Below, in pieces: positions 24,379-33,177 of a DNA stretch of 64,000 bases (position 1 is the stretch's first letter; every line of letters starts with the position of its first letter). The stretch covers positions 101,426-165,425 of the forward strand of contig NZ_VITH01000015.1 in the NCBI RefSeq assembly GCF_007827815.1, given 5' to 3'. The notes under the pieces were generated by a model. That model did not search any database and was not told where the DNA came from. It was given only the letters and a program-made list of their open reading frames with translations. Origin of the DNA: Azospirillum brasilense (lineage in GTDB: Bacteria; Pseudomonadota; Alphaproteobacteria; Azospirillales; Azospirillaceae). A program made the position numbers and the translations under genes.

Positions 24379-26021
24379 GGCGCGACTCCCTTGCCGGTTC
24401 CGGGCGCGGCGGTGGTCATCACCCCCTGGACGTAGCGTTCCGGCCCATGAAGGGAGCGGGCGGTGTCCTCCATGTAGCGCATCACCGGCCCGGCCTGGAC
24501 GGTCAAAGCCACGCAGAGCGCCAGCAGCATCATGACCGGCGCGAGTTCGACGAGGCGCACGCGCGGCAGGTCGCCAGCGGGCGACGCCCAGAAGACGTCG
24601 ATGCCGGTGCGGCTCATCGCGACCACCGTCGCCAGACCGGACAGGATCAGCGCCACCATCAGCGCCCAAGTGGTGAAGGGCAGTCCCTCCGCCCCCTGCG
24701 CCAGCATCGGCGCCAGGATGGCGAATTTGGCGAGGAAGCCGGACAGCGGCGGCAAGCCGGCGAGCAGCAGCGCGCAGGCCATGAAGGCGATGCCGAGGAT
24801 CGCCATGATCGCCGGGATCGACACGCCGATGGCGTCGTCGTCGTCCGACTCCTCGTCCTCGCCCTCGCCGAAGGCCTCGCGGGTCACCGCCAGCACGTCG
24901 GCGCCGACCATGCGGCCGCGCTCGACCAGCTCGATCAGCAGGAACAGCCCGGCGATCGCCAGGACGGAACTGGTCATGTAGAACAGGGCGCCGCCGGTCA
25001 CCGCCGCCTGCCCGGCGCCAATGGCGGCCAGCAGCGTGCCGGAGGAGACCAGCACGCTGGCCCCGGCCAGCCGCGCCAGATTCTGCGTCGCCAGCACCGC
25101 GATGGAGCCGAAGGCGATGGTCAGCACCCCGCCGATCAGCAGCCAGTGCCCGCCGAACCCAGCCGAGGTCCCGGCGCTGTCGCCGAAGACCAGAAGCCAG
25201 ATCCGGATGATGGCGTAGATGCCGACCTTGCTGAGGATCGAGATGATCGCCGCCGACGGCGCGCCGACCGTGGTGTAGGTGTTCGGCAGCCAGAAGCCGA
25301 GCGGCCACATGCCGGCCTTGATCAGGAAGGCGACGCCGAGGATCGCCGCCCCGGCCTCCAGCAGCCCGCGGTCCTCCGGCGCCACCGCGGCGATGCGGAC
25401 GGCCAGCTCCGCCATGTTCAGCGTGCCGGACACGCCGTAGATCATGCTCACCCCGATCAGGAAGAGCAGGGACGCCGCCAGATTGATGGCGATGTAATGC
25501 AGCCCGGCGCGGACACGGGCGAGGCCGGAGCCGTGCAACGCCAGCCCGTAGGAGGCGGCCAGCATGATCTCGAAGAAGACAAAGAGGTTGAACAGGTCGC
25601 CGGTCAGGAACGCGCCGTTCAGCCCCATCATCTGGAACTGGAACAGCGAATGGAAATGGGCGCCCGCCCGCTGCCAGCGCGCCAGCGCGAAGACCAGGGC
25701 GGACAGCCCCAGGATGCCGGTCAGCACCAGCATCATCGCCGACAGCCGGTCGAGCACCAGGACGATGCCGAACAGCGACGGCCAGTCGCCCAGCCGGTAG
25801 ACGCGCACCGTGGCGTCCGCCCCGGTGGCGGTGTGGTCCGTCAGATAGAGCAGCAGCACAGCCAGCGCCAGCAGCACCGAGGCCGACACCACCCCGAGCG
25901 TGGCCTTCAGAGCCCGCCGCCGCTCGTCGATCAGCATCAGCAGCGCGCCGACCAGCAACGGGATGATGATCGGCGCGATCACCAGATGATTCATCCAAGC
26001 GCTCATTGGCCACCCGTTCAC
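24375..26021 (-). CDS. mnhD: Na+(K+)/H+ antiporter subunit D
   Basis: A 548-residue polytopic protein of the proton-translocating complex I ND2/ND4/ND5-like family. About 14 hydrophobic segments are visible, with the conserved helix around GLNGAFLTGDLFNLFVFFEIMLAASYGLAL and the lysine-bearing FLIKAGMWPLGFWLPNTYTTVGAPSAAI. The GTG at 26021 forms a GTGA overlap with the mnhC stop; an ATG five codons later is possible. An acidic insert (EGEDEESDDDD) lies at about residues 390-400. Confidence 0.93.
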   Translation of the reverse strand: MNGWPMSAWMNHLVIAPIIIPLLVGALLMLIDERRRALKATLGVVSASVLLALAVLLLYLTDHTATGADATVRVYRLGDWPSLFGIVLVLDRLSAMMLVLTGILGLSALVFALARWQRAGAHFHSLFQFQMMGLNGAFLTGDLFNLFVFFEIMLAASYGLALHGSGLARVRAGLHYIAINLAASLLFLIGVSMIYGVSGTLNMAELAVRIAAVAPEDRGLLEAGAAILGVAFLIKAGMWPLGFWLPNTYTTVGAPSAAIISILSKVGIYAIIRIWLLVFGDSAGTSAGFGGHWLLIGGVLTIAFGSIAVLATQNLARLAGASVLVSSGTLLAAIGAGQAAVTGGALFYMTSSVLAIAGLFLLIELVERGRMVGADVLAVTREAFGEGEDEESDDDDAIGVSIPAIMAILGIAFMACALLLAGLPPLSGFLAKFAILAPMLAQGAEGLPFTTWALMVALILSGLATVVAMSRTGIDVFWASPAGDLPRVRLVELAPVMMLLALCVALTVQAGPVMRYMEDTARSLHGPERYVQGVMTTAAPGTGKGVAP

Positions 26022-26362
26022 CGGGACTTCTCCTTACCGTCCACATGGTCGGTTCCCGTCAGGCCTCGCGCGGCGAGGAGCAGGACGAGGAACAGCGCCG
26101 TCGTCGCGAAGCTGATGACGATGGCCGTGAGGACCAGGGCCTGGGGCACCGGGTCGGCGTGGCTGGCGAGGCTGCCGGCCATGCCGCGCTCCAGCACCGG
26201 CGCCGCCCCCGTCCGCAGGCCGCCGGTCGAGAAAATGAAGAGGTTGACGGCGTAGGAGAGCAGCGACAGGCCGATGATGACCTGGAAGGTGCGGGGACGC
26301 AGCAGCAGCCAGACGCCGGAGCCCGTCAGCACCCCGATCCCGAGGGCGAGGATAAGTTCCAT
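26018..26362 (-). CDS. mnhC: Na+(K+)/H+ antiporter subunit C
   Basis: A 114-residue NuoK-like protein with three membrane helices: ILALGIGVLTGSGVWLLL, FQVIIGLSLLSYAVNLFIF and ALVLTAIVISFATTALFLVLLL. The order matches MnhC/MrpC/PhaC. It is coupled by four-base overlaps to the fused subunit A/B gene upstream and to mnhD downstream. Confidence 0.93.
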   Translation of the reverse strand: MELILALGIGVLTGSGVWLLLRPRTFQVIIGLSLLSYAVNLFIFSTGGLRTGAAPVLERGMAGSLASHADPVPQALVLTAIVISFATTALFLVLLLAARGLTGTDHVDGKEKSR

Positions 26363-29340
26363 CAGTCGTCTCCGGTTGCGGCGGTCGGGGCGCCAGTCGG
26401 GGCAGCGGTCGCGACCGGAGCGGGCGCCGCGGGGGCGCTCGCCGCCGGAGCGCGGGGTGCGGCGGCGCGATGGCCGCGGACCGACTGGCGGGCCAGCGCG
26501 ATCAGGGTCAGCATGGTCGCGCCGATGACCAGGGCGAACACGCCGATGTCGAACAGCAGCGCGCTCGCCGTCGGAATCTCGCCGATGAGCGGCAGGTGCG
26601 CGTAGGCGAAATAGGTGGTCAGGAAGGGCCGGCCGAACAGCAGGGCGCCCAGGCCCGTGCCGGCGGCCAGCAGAAGCCCGAGGCCCATCCAGCGCAGCGG
26701 CAGCACGCGCAGCCGTGCCTCCACCCACTGCGTGCCGCCCAGCATGTATTGCAGGATCATGGCGATCGAGCCCATCAGCCCCGCGGCGAAGCCGCCGCCG
26801 GGCAGGTCGTGGCCGCGCAGCAGCAGGAACAGCGCGACCATGCCGACCACCGGGAACAGCAGACGCGCGATCACCGACGGGATCAGCAGCCAATCGGCCA
26901 CCGTGTCGCCCTCCCGCCGCTCCGGCCGGGCGATGTCGTAGGCGCTCTGGTCGCGCTGCTGCTCCGGCACGTCCACGCTGTCGGGGGCCGGGCGGAAGCG
27001 GCGCAGCAGCGCGTAGGCGGTCAGCGCCACCACCCCCAGCACGGCGATCTCGCCCAGCGTGTCGAAGCCGCGGAAGTCGACCAGGATCACGTTGACGACG
27101 TTGGTGCCGCCGCCCTCGGTGTAGGCGCGCTCCAGGAAATGCTGCGCCAGGATCTCCGGCGGGAAGCGGGTCATCACGCCGAAGGCCAGCCCGGCCATGC
27201 CGAGGCCGGCGGTGATGGCGATGGCGAGGTCGCGCAGGCGGCGCCCCGTCCGCATCACCTCCGACGTGCCAGTGCCGGGCAGCCGCTTGGGCAGCCAGCG
27301 CAGGCCGAGCAGCAGCAGGATCGTGGTGACGATCTCGACCAGCAGCTGGGTCAGCGCGAGGTCGGGGGCGGAGAACCAGACGAAGGTGACGCAGGTGACC
27401 AGACCGGTGCCGCCGAGCAGGATCAGCGCGGCGAGGCGGTGGAACTTGGCCTGCCACGCGGCGCCGAGCGCGCAGGCCGCACCGATCGCCCAGATCAGGG
27501 CGAGCACCGGATCGATGCCCTGCGGCACCAGATTGCCCGGACCGAGGCCGCGCCGGTAAACCGCCCAGCCCGCGGCCAGGATGGCGACGCAGACGACCAG
27601 CCGGAGCTGCGGCTGCAGCCGCCGGGTGCCGAGCAGCCCCTCCAGCGTCCGGGCGAGGCGCCAGGACAGGAAGACCATGCTGCGCTCGAACATGCGGCGG
27701 CCTTCCAGCCGGCTGATGAAGGGCGGGCCCTCGATGTTGCGGCGGAACAGCGGCTGCAGCAGGAAGTAGAGCGTCACGCCGGCCGCCAGGGCGAGCAGGC
27801 TCATCACCAGCGGCGTGTTGAAGCCGTGCCAAACCGCCAGGCTGTATTCCGGCGTCGCGGCGCCGAGCGCGGCGTGGGCCGCCATGTTCAGGTACGGCCC
27901 CACGGTGGCCGCGGGCAGCAGCCCGATGATGATGCAGGCCAGCGCCAGGATTTCGACCGGAAGGCGCATCCAGGCCGGTGGCTCGTGCGGCAGGTGCGGC
28001 AGGTCGACCGGGTCGGGGCCGAAGAAGGCGCCGTGGATGAAGCGCAGCGAATAGGCCACGGCGAAGGCGCTCGCCACCATCGCGGCGAAGGGCAGGATAT
28101 CGAGCAGGAAGGTCACGGACCCCTGGGCCGTCAGCGTCTCGGCGAAGAACATCTCTTTCGAGATGAAGCCGTTCATCAGCGGCACGCCGGCCATGGCCGC
28201 CGCCGCCACCATCGCCAGCCGCGTCGTGAAGGGCATGAAGCGGTTCAGGCCGGACAGGCGCCGGAGGTCGCGGGTGCCCGTCTCATGGTCGATGATGCCG
28301 GCGGCCATGAACAGCGACGCCTTGAAGGCGGCGTGGTTGATGATGTGGAAGATCGCCGCGACCATGGCGAGTTCGCTGTTGAGGCCGAGCAGCAGCGTGA
28401 TCAGCCCGAGATGGCTGATGGTCGAATAGGCCAGAAGTCCTTTCAAGTCGTTCTGGAAGATCGCCACATAGGCGCCGATCAGCAGGGTGGCCAGACCGGC
28501 GCTGCCGACGATCCAGAACCACGCGTCCGTCCCCGCCAGCACCGGCCACAGCCGGGCCATCAGGAAGACGCCGGCCTTCACCAGCGTCGCCGAATGCAGG
28601 TAGGCCGAAACGGGGGTGGGCGCCGCCATGGCGTGCGGCAGCCAGAAATGGAACGGGAACTGCGCGCTCTTGGTCAGCGCGCCCATCAGGATGAGGACCA
28701 GCGCCGGCAGGTAGAGCGCGTGCTCGCGGATCTTGTCGCCCGAGGCCAGGACGACGTCGAGGTTGTAGCTGCCAACGATGTGGCCGAGCAGCAGCACCCC
28801 CGCGAACAGGCACAGCCCGCCTGTCGCGGTGATGGTCAGCGCCATGCGCGCGCCGTCGCGCGCCGCCGCCGTGTGGTGCCAATAACCGATCAGCAGGAAG
28901 GAGAAGAGGCTGGTCAGTTCCCAGAAGAAGGCGATCTGGATCAGGTTGCCGGAGAGCACCACCCCCGTCATCGACCCCATGAAGGCCAGCAGGAACGCGA
29001 AGAAGCGGGGGACCGGATCGTCCGCCGACATGTAATAGCGCGCGTAGAGCACAACGAGCGCGCCGACCCCGAACACCAGCCCGGCGAACAGCCACGCGAA
29101 GCCGTCCATCCGCAGCGTGAGGTCGAGGCCGAGCGACGGCATCCAGGCCATCGAATGGCGGATCACCCCGCCCGCCGCCACCGTCGGATAGGCGGCCCAC
29201 ACCAGACCCAGCCCGATGATCGCGATCGCACCGGCCAGCCACGCCGCGGTGTTGCGCGCGTGCGTCGGCAGCATCCCGGCGACGATCGCGCCGACGAACG
29301 GAAGGCCGGTGGCGGCCAGGAGCAACAGGGCGTCGGACAT
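26362..29340 (-). CDS. mnhA: Fused Na+(K+)/H+ antiporter subunit A/B
   Basis: A 992-residue protein. The N-terminal 500 residues are the ND5-like MnhA core (FFWELTSLFSFLLIGYWHH, LTKSAQFPFHFWLPHAMAAPTPVSAYLHSATLVKAGVF written here as two parts of one motif region). The DUF4040-like helices follow at about 600-690. The C-terminal 200 residues are subunit B (FPVVGMVALFLLLRGHDLPGG and a GGTQWVEARL segment). Mrp operons of many proteobacteria carry A and B fused. I use the ATG at 29340; an upstream TTG at 29367 is less likely. Together with C-G it forms a secondary antiporter for sodium or potassium homeostasis and pH tolerance. Confidence 0.93.
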   Translation of the reverse strand: MSDALLLLAATGLPFVGAIVAGMLPTHARNTAAWLAGAIAIIGLGLVWAAYPTVAAGGVIRHSMAWMPSLGLDLTLRMDGFAWLFAGLVFGVGALVVLYARYYMSADDPVPRFFAFLLAFMGSMTGVVLSGNLIQIAFFWELTSLFSFLLIGYWHHTAAARDGARMALTITATGGLCLFAGVLLLGHIVGSYNLDVVLASGDKIREHALYLPALVLILMGALTKSAQFPFHFWLPHAMAAPTPVSAYLHSATLVKAGVFLMARLWPVLAGTDAWFWIVGSAGLATLLIGAYVAIFQNDLKGLLAYSTISHLGLITLLLGLNSELAMVAAIFHIINHAAFKASLFMAAGIIDHETGTRDLRRLSGLNRFMPFTTRLAMVAAAAMAGVPLMNGFISKEMFFAETLTAQGSVTFLLDILPFAAMVASAFAVAYSLRFIHGAFFGPDPVDLPHLPHEPPAWMRLPVEILALACIIIGLLPAATVGPYLNMAAHAALGAATPEYSLAVWHGFNTPLVMSLLALAAGVTLYFLLQPLFRRNIEGPPFISRLEGRRMFERSMVFLSWRLARTLEGLLGTRRLQPQLRLVVCVAILAAGWAVYRRGLGPGNLVPQGIDPVLALIWAIGAACALGAAWQAKFHRLAALILLGGTGLVTCVTFVWFSAPDLALTQLLVEIVTTILLLLGLRWLPKRLPGTGTSEVMRTGRRLRDLAIAITAGLGMAGLAFGVMTRFPPEILAQHFLERAYTEGGGTNVVNVILVDFRGFDTLGEIAVLGVVALTAYALLRRFRPAPDSVDVPEQQRDQSAYDIARPERREGDTVADWLLIPSVIARLLFPVVGMVALFLLLRGHDLPGGGFAAGLMGSIAMILQYMLGGTQWVEARLRVLPLRWMGLGLLLAAGTGLGALLFGRPFLTTYFAYAHLPLIGEIPTASALLFDIGVFALVIGATMLTLIALARQSVRGHRAAAPRAPAASAPAAPAPVATAAPTGAPTAATGDD

Positions 29341-29455
29341 GGTCTGTGACAATGGGGTCTCGGGCAATCGGAGGGGCCAAAATGCTGAGAACTGTCGGCT
29401 TTACGAATATAGGAAGGATGGGGGTCCCTCGCCGCGCCGGCCAGAAATCGCTCGG

Positions 29456-29944
29456 TCAGAAATCGTCGTCGTCAAGCTCCCGTTCGGCGTTGGGGGGAAG
29501 CGCCTGCCGGACGAGCTGCACCACCGTGTCGGGCGTCTCCGCCTGACGCAGCTTGCGCAGGGATTGCGGGTCGCGCAGGGCCTTGCAGATCTCGCCCATG
29601 ACGGGGAGCAGGCCCTTGCGGGTCGCGGTCGGCCAGAGGACGAGGAAGAACAGGTCCACCGGCTCGTCGTCGCGGGCCTCGAAATCGATGGGTTTGCGGA
29701 GCCGGGCGAACAGCACCAGCGGGTTTTCGGCCCCGCGCAGCTCCGTGTGGGGAAGCGCCACGCCCTTGCCCAGCGCCGTGGAGCCGATGTGCTCCCGCGC
29801 CTGCAGGGCCTTGAGGATCTCCTCCTTGGGGGCTCCGATGCGGCTGGACGCCTCGGTGGCAAGAAGGTCGAGCAGGGTTTCCTTGTTGGCCGGCCCTGCA
29901 TCGAGAATGACGTTGTGTGCGGACAAGAGGTCCGAGATGTTCAT
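29456..29944 (-). CDS. ptsN: PTS EIIA-Ntr-like protein
   Basis: A 162-residue EIIA domain of the fructose/nitrogen class. The phospho-acceptor is His66 in KGVALPHTEL, and the family segments REHIGSTALGKG and FFLVLWPTATRKGLLPVMGEI are present. The ATG at 29944 has GGAGACAGGA immediately upstream; an ATG four codons earlier is possible. It has no transporter domains, so it should act as a regulator in the PTS-Ntr phosphorelay. Unusually, it is not next to rpoN but 115 bases upstream of the mnhA gene on the same strand, with no clear terminator between them. Confidence 0.88.
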   Translation of the reverse strand: MNISDLLSAHNVILDAGPANKETLLDLLATEASSRIGAPKEEILKALQAREHIGSTALGKGVALPHTELRGAENPLVLFARLRKPIDFEARDDEPVDLFFLVLWPTATRKGLLPVMGEICKALRDPQSLRKLRQAETPDTVVQLVRQALPPNAERELDDDDF

Positions 29945-30439
29945 TCCTGTCTCCATGGGTGGCAAACCTTCCGTCTCCTGTCCCGACCGTCCGCGGTCCG
30001 TGCCGGGATGGCCGTGAACCAACAGACTTCCAATCAAATTCGGCACGCCTTGTCCACAATGGCAACACGCACAGCGCCAATCGTCGCCGGGACCGGTGGC
30101 CGCCCCACCCCACGGACACGCAACCCCAGCAGGGCCTGCGCCACGCAACGAAACTCGTTCCTCTCCCGCCCCCGCCGCAGGTTCCACACCCATTTTGGGA
30201 ATGGAATCGCGCCCCGCAAGTGGCGGGGTGGCCATCCATCTACGTCTTGGCCGCGGCTGTAATCCCACAATCCGTGCTGCGGGGGCGAAAAAAGCGGGCG
30301 GGCGGGACGGAACGCGGCGCCTGGAGGGCTGATCCGGGAAAGACACGGAAGCCTGAAAATTATCAAGGGCTTGCGCCCATGCGAGACGCCCCGCCCTTTC
30401 CCGCGCCATGGGGAAAGGGCGGGGTGGTGCGTCCCGTCC
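29945..30439. other. Gap between ptsN and the dehydrogenase gene
   Basis: About 495 bases without a credible gene. It should contain the promoter of ptsN (minus strand), which I cannot place. A small hairpin CCCCGC-AAGTG-GCGGGG lies at 30212-30228. The dehydrogenase terminator lies at its right end. Confidence 0.6.
30389..30424 (-). terminator. Perfect 14-bp hairpin after the dehydrogenase gene
   Basis: CCCCGCCCTTTCCC and GGGAAAGGGCGGGG form a perfect stem with an 8-base loop, 16 bases beyond the stop of the minus-strand dehydrogenase gene. There is no T-run, so its role as terminator is inferred from position and stem strength. Confidence 0.7.
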
Positions 30440-31384
30440 TTACGCGAGCATCCGCACCGGCTCGCCGGCGTGCCAGGCGAGGATGTCGTCCAGCGCGTCG
30501 CGGTAGAAGACCTCGTAGTTCTCGCGGGTGACATAGCCCAGATGCGGCGTCAGCACCGTGTTCGGCGCCTCCAGCCAGGGACTGTCCGCCGCAAGCGGCT
30601 CCACGGGGAAGACGTCCAAGCCGGCGCCCGCGATGCGGTGCTCGTGCAGGGCCGCCAGCAGGGCGTCCCCGTCCACCAGACCGGCACGCGACGTGTTCAC
30701 GAAGAAGGCCGAGGGCTTCATCGCGTCGATGTCGTCCACCCCGACCACGCCGCGCGTCCGCTCGCTCAGCACCAGATGGACGCTGACGATGTCGGAGGTG
30801 GCGAACAGGTCGCGCTTGTCCAGCCGGGAAACGCCGGCCGCCGCGGCCCGCTCGTCGGTCAGGTTGGGACTCCAGGCCGCGACCTCCATCCCGAAGGCCT
30901 GTCCGACCCGCGCCACCTGGGTGCCCAGCTTGCCCAGCCCGACGAGGCCGAGGCGCTTGCCGGCCAGCCCCTGCGTCAGGCCGGCCTGCCAACGCCCGGC
31001 GCGCAGGCCGCGCTCCTCCTGCGGGATGCGCTTGACCAGCGCCAGGATCAGGCCCCAGGTCAGCTCCGCCGTCGGGGTGCCGACCATGCCGGTGCCGCAG
31101 ACGGTGATGCCGCGGGCCTTGCAGGCCTCCAGGTCGATGGCGTTGTTGCGCCCGCCCGTGGTGACGAGAAGCCGCAGGTTCGGCAGCGCGTCGATCAGCG
31201 ACGCGGGGAACGGCGTGCGCTCCCGCATGATGACCAGGACGCTGTAGGGGGAGAGCGTGCCCGCCAGTTCCGCCGCCGGGATCGGCCGTTCGAAGACCGT
31301 CAGCGCGCTGCCGTTGGGCAGGCGATGCCACTCCGCCAGATCGCGCGCGACGTTCTGGTAGTCGTCGAGGATGGCGATCTTCAT
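30440..31384 (-). CDS. D-2-hydroxyacid dehydrogenase
   Basis: A 314-residue protein of the D-isomer-specific 2-hydroxyacid dehydrogenase family. The NAD motif is RLGLVGLGKLGTQVARVGQAF. The catalytic triad can be seen as Arg in NTSRAGLVD, Glu in DVFPVEPL and His in LTPHLGYVT. The substrate (phosphoglycerate, glyoxylate or another 2-oxo acid) cannot be read from the sequence. Its start overlaps the purC stop by one base (TGATG), so the two are co-transcribed. Confidence 0.88.
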   Translation of the reverse strand: MKIAILDDYQNVARDLAEWHRLPNGSALTVFERPIPAAELAGTLSPYSVLVIMRERTPFPASLIDALPNLRLLVTTGGRNNAIDLEACKARGITVCGTGMVGTPTAELTWGLILALVKRIPQEERGLRAGRWQAGLTQGLAGKRLGLVGLGKLGTQVARVGQAFGMEVAAWSPNLTDERAAAAGVSRLDKRDLFATSDIVSVHLVLSERTRGVVGVDDIDAMKPSAFFVNTSRAGLVDGDALLAALHEHRIAGAGLDVFPVEPLAADSPWLEAPNTVLTPHLGYVTRENYEVFYRDALDDILAWHAGEPVRMLA

Positions 31385-32367
31385 CACGGCTTCGCGAAAT
31401 AGGGCGCCAGATTGGCCCGGATGCGCTCCACCGCCGGCGTGACCTCCGTCGGAACCTGGAAGGTCTGGCCGGTGATCGTCTCGAAGGCCTCGATGTAGAT
31501 GCGGGCGGCCTCCAGCACGACCTCCGCCGGGATTTCCGGGATGGCGTCCTTGTAGGGGTCGCAGCGCTGGGTCACCCAGCTGCGCACGAAGTCCTTGTCG
31601 AAGCTCTCCGGACGCTGCCCGGCCTCGTACCGCTCGGGATAGCTGGCGGCGAACCAGTAGCGGCTGCTGTCCGGCGTGTGGATCTCGTCGGCCAGAATGA
31701 TGTTGCCGGCCTCGTCGAAGCCGAACTCGTACTTGGTGTCGACCAGGATCAGGCCACGCGCGGCCGCGATCTCGCGCCCGCGGGCAAACAGGGTCAGCGC
31801 CTTCGCCGTCACCTCGTCCCACTGGACCTGGGTCAGCAGCCCGCGCTCCACGATCTGGGCGGCGGTCAGCTCCTCGTCATGGCCGGCGTCGAAGGCCTTG
31901 GTGGTCGGGGTGATGATCGTTTCCGGCAGCTTCTGGTTCTCGCGCAGCCCGTCGGGGAAGACATGGCCGTACATCGCGCGCCGGCCCTTCTTGTACATCG
32001 TCCACAGCGAGGTGCCGGTGGTGCCGGCCAGATAGTCGCGGACCACGATCTCCACCGGCATGATGGTCAGCCGCTTGGCGACCACGACGTTGGGGTCCGG
32101 GTATTCCAGGACATGGTTCGGGCAGAGGTCCTTGGTCGCCTCGAACCAATAGCGGGCGATCTGGGTCAGCACCTGCCCCTTGAAGGGGATGGCGGTCAGG
32201 ATGATGTCGAAGGCCGACAGCCGGTCGGTGGCGATGATGACGCGCCGCCCATCGGGAAGGTCGTAATTCTCGCGCACCTTGCCCCGGTAGTGGTTGGGCA
32301 GCTCGGGAATGGCGGCGTCCTTGACGACGTTGGACAGATGCGGAGCAAGCTGAGCGGTATCGACCAT
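31384..32367 (-). CDS. purC: SAICAR synthase (long form)
   Basis: A 327-residue phosphoribosylaminoimidazole-succinocarboxamide synthase, which joins aspartate to CAIR in purine synthesis. Family segments seen are RGKVRENYDLPDGRRVIIATDRLSAFD (given here as one motif region at residues 28-54), VVRDYLAGTTGTSLW, KLPETIITPTTKA, GLILVDTKYEFGFDEAGNIILADEIHTPDSSRYW region, and QRPESFDKDFVR. It is longer than the usual bacterial PurC of about 250 residues and resembles the ADE1-type length. An in-frame ATG ten codons upstream is possible. Confidence 0.92.
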   Translation of the reverse strand: MVDTAQLAPHLSNVVKDAAIPELPNHYRGKVRENYDLPDGRRVIIATDRLSAFDIILTAIPFKGQVLTQIARYWFEATKDLCPNHVLEYPDPNVVVAKRLTIMPVEIVVRDYLAGTTGTSLWTMYKKGRRAMYGHVFPDGLRENQKLPETIITPTTKAFDAGHDEELTAAQIVERGLLTQVQWDEVTAKALTLFARGREIAAARGLILVDTKYEFGFDEAGNIILADEIHTPDSSRYWFAASYPERYEAGQRPESFDKDFVRSWVTQRCDPYKDAIPEIPAEVVLEAARIYIEAFETITGQTFQVPTEVTPAVERIRANLAPYFAKP

Positions 32368-32463
32368 GATTCCAGATCCGGCAAAAGGGAGGCGCATGAT
32401 AGCGCAATCGCCGCGCGGGGCCAGCGCGGTTATAGTCCCGAATCCGGGGAATGGGGACATCCG

Positions 32464-33177
32464 ATGTGGGGAACGGGAGAAATTCAACTCTGTTATGCCG
32501 ACCTGCGCGGGCTGGCGCACCGGCTGGAGGCGTTCCGCGCCCTGCTCTCTCCCGACGAGGCGGCGCGGGCCGCCCGTTTCGCGACGGAGGAGCTGCGCGC
32601 GCGCTGCGTTCTGCGGCGCGGGCTGCTGCGCCATCGGCTCGGCCAAGTGCTGGAGCGCGACCCGGCCGCCCTGTCCTTCGCCTACGGTCCGATGGGCAAG
32701 CCCTTTCTCCCCGGCGGCCCGGCCTTCAACCTCGCCGACTGCAAGGATCACGTTCTGATCGCCATCGCCCCTGGCGCAACGGTGGAGCTGGGCGTGGACG
32801 TCGAACGGCTGCGGTCCGTGCCGGACGCCGAGGGAATCGCCGAGCGATTCTTCGCGCCGGAGGAGCGGGCCGCCTTCGCCGCCCTGCCCGAGGCGCTGCG
32901 GGACGAAGCGTTCCTCAACGGCTGGACCCGCAAGGAGGCCTTCATCAAGGCGACCGGCCAGGGGCTGTCCACGCCGCTCGACCGCTTCGCGGTGGAGTTG
33001 GTGCCGGGCCGCCCCGCCCGGCTGCTCGGCCTGGACGGCGCGCTGGAGGCCGGGACCGCTGCGGACTGGTCGCTGTTCGACCTGCGCCCGGCGCCGGGGC
33101 TGGTCGGCGCGCTGGCGGTGCGCGGCGACGGCTGGCGCCCCGTGTTCCGCCCGCTGGACGACGCGTTCAGCGCTTGA
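32464..33177 (+). CDS. Sfp-type 4'-phosphopantetheinyl transferase
   Basis: A 237-residue enzyme that moves the phosphopantetheine arm of CoA onto carrier proteins. The two-half Sfp layout is visible: FAYGPMGKPFLPGGPAFNLADC, the magnesium motif ELGVDVERL (GVDVE), FFAPEERAAFAALPE and the catalytic WTRKEAFIKATGQGLSTPL. It is transcribed divergently from purC. It may serve fatty acid, NRPS/PKS or carboxylic acid reductase carrier proteins; no carrier or synthetase gene is in the window. Its last 11 bases overlap the end of the convergent FHA gene. Confidence 0.9.
   Translation: MWGTGEIQLCYADLRGLAHRLEAFRALLSPDEAARAARFATEELRARCVLRRGLLRHRLGQVLERDPAALSFAYGPMGKPFLPGGPAFNLADCKDHVLIAIAPGATVELGVDVERLRSVPDAEGIAERFFAPEERAAFAALPEALRDEAFLNGWTRKEAFIKATGQGLSTPLDRFAVELVPGRPARLLGLDGALEAGTAADWSLFDLRPAPGLVGALAVRGDGWRPVFRPLDDAFSA

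Noticed and set aside
24360..29349. Very long antisense frames over the mnh operon
   Set aside because: The products are His/Gln/Arg/Asp-rich low-complexity chains. The minus-strand frames encode clear Mrp subunits with overlapping starts and stops.
29945..30409. Upstream extension of the ptsN frame to 30409
   Set aside because: The extension is Arg/Pro-rich, unlike any EIIA protein, and a good ribosome site precedes the ATG at 29944.
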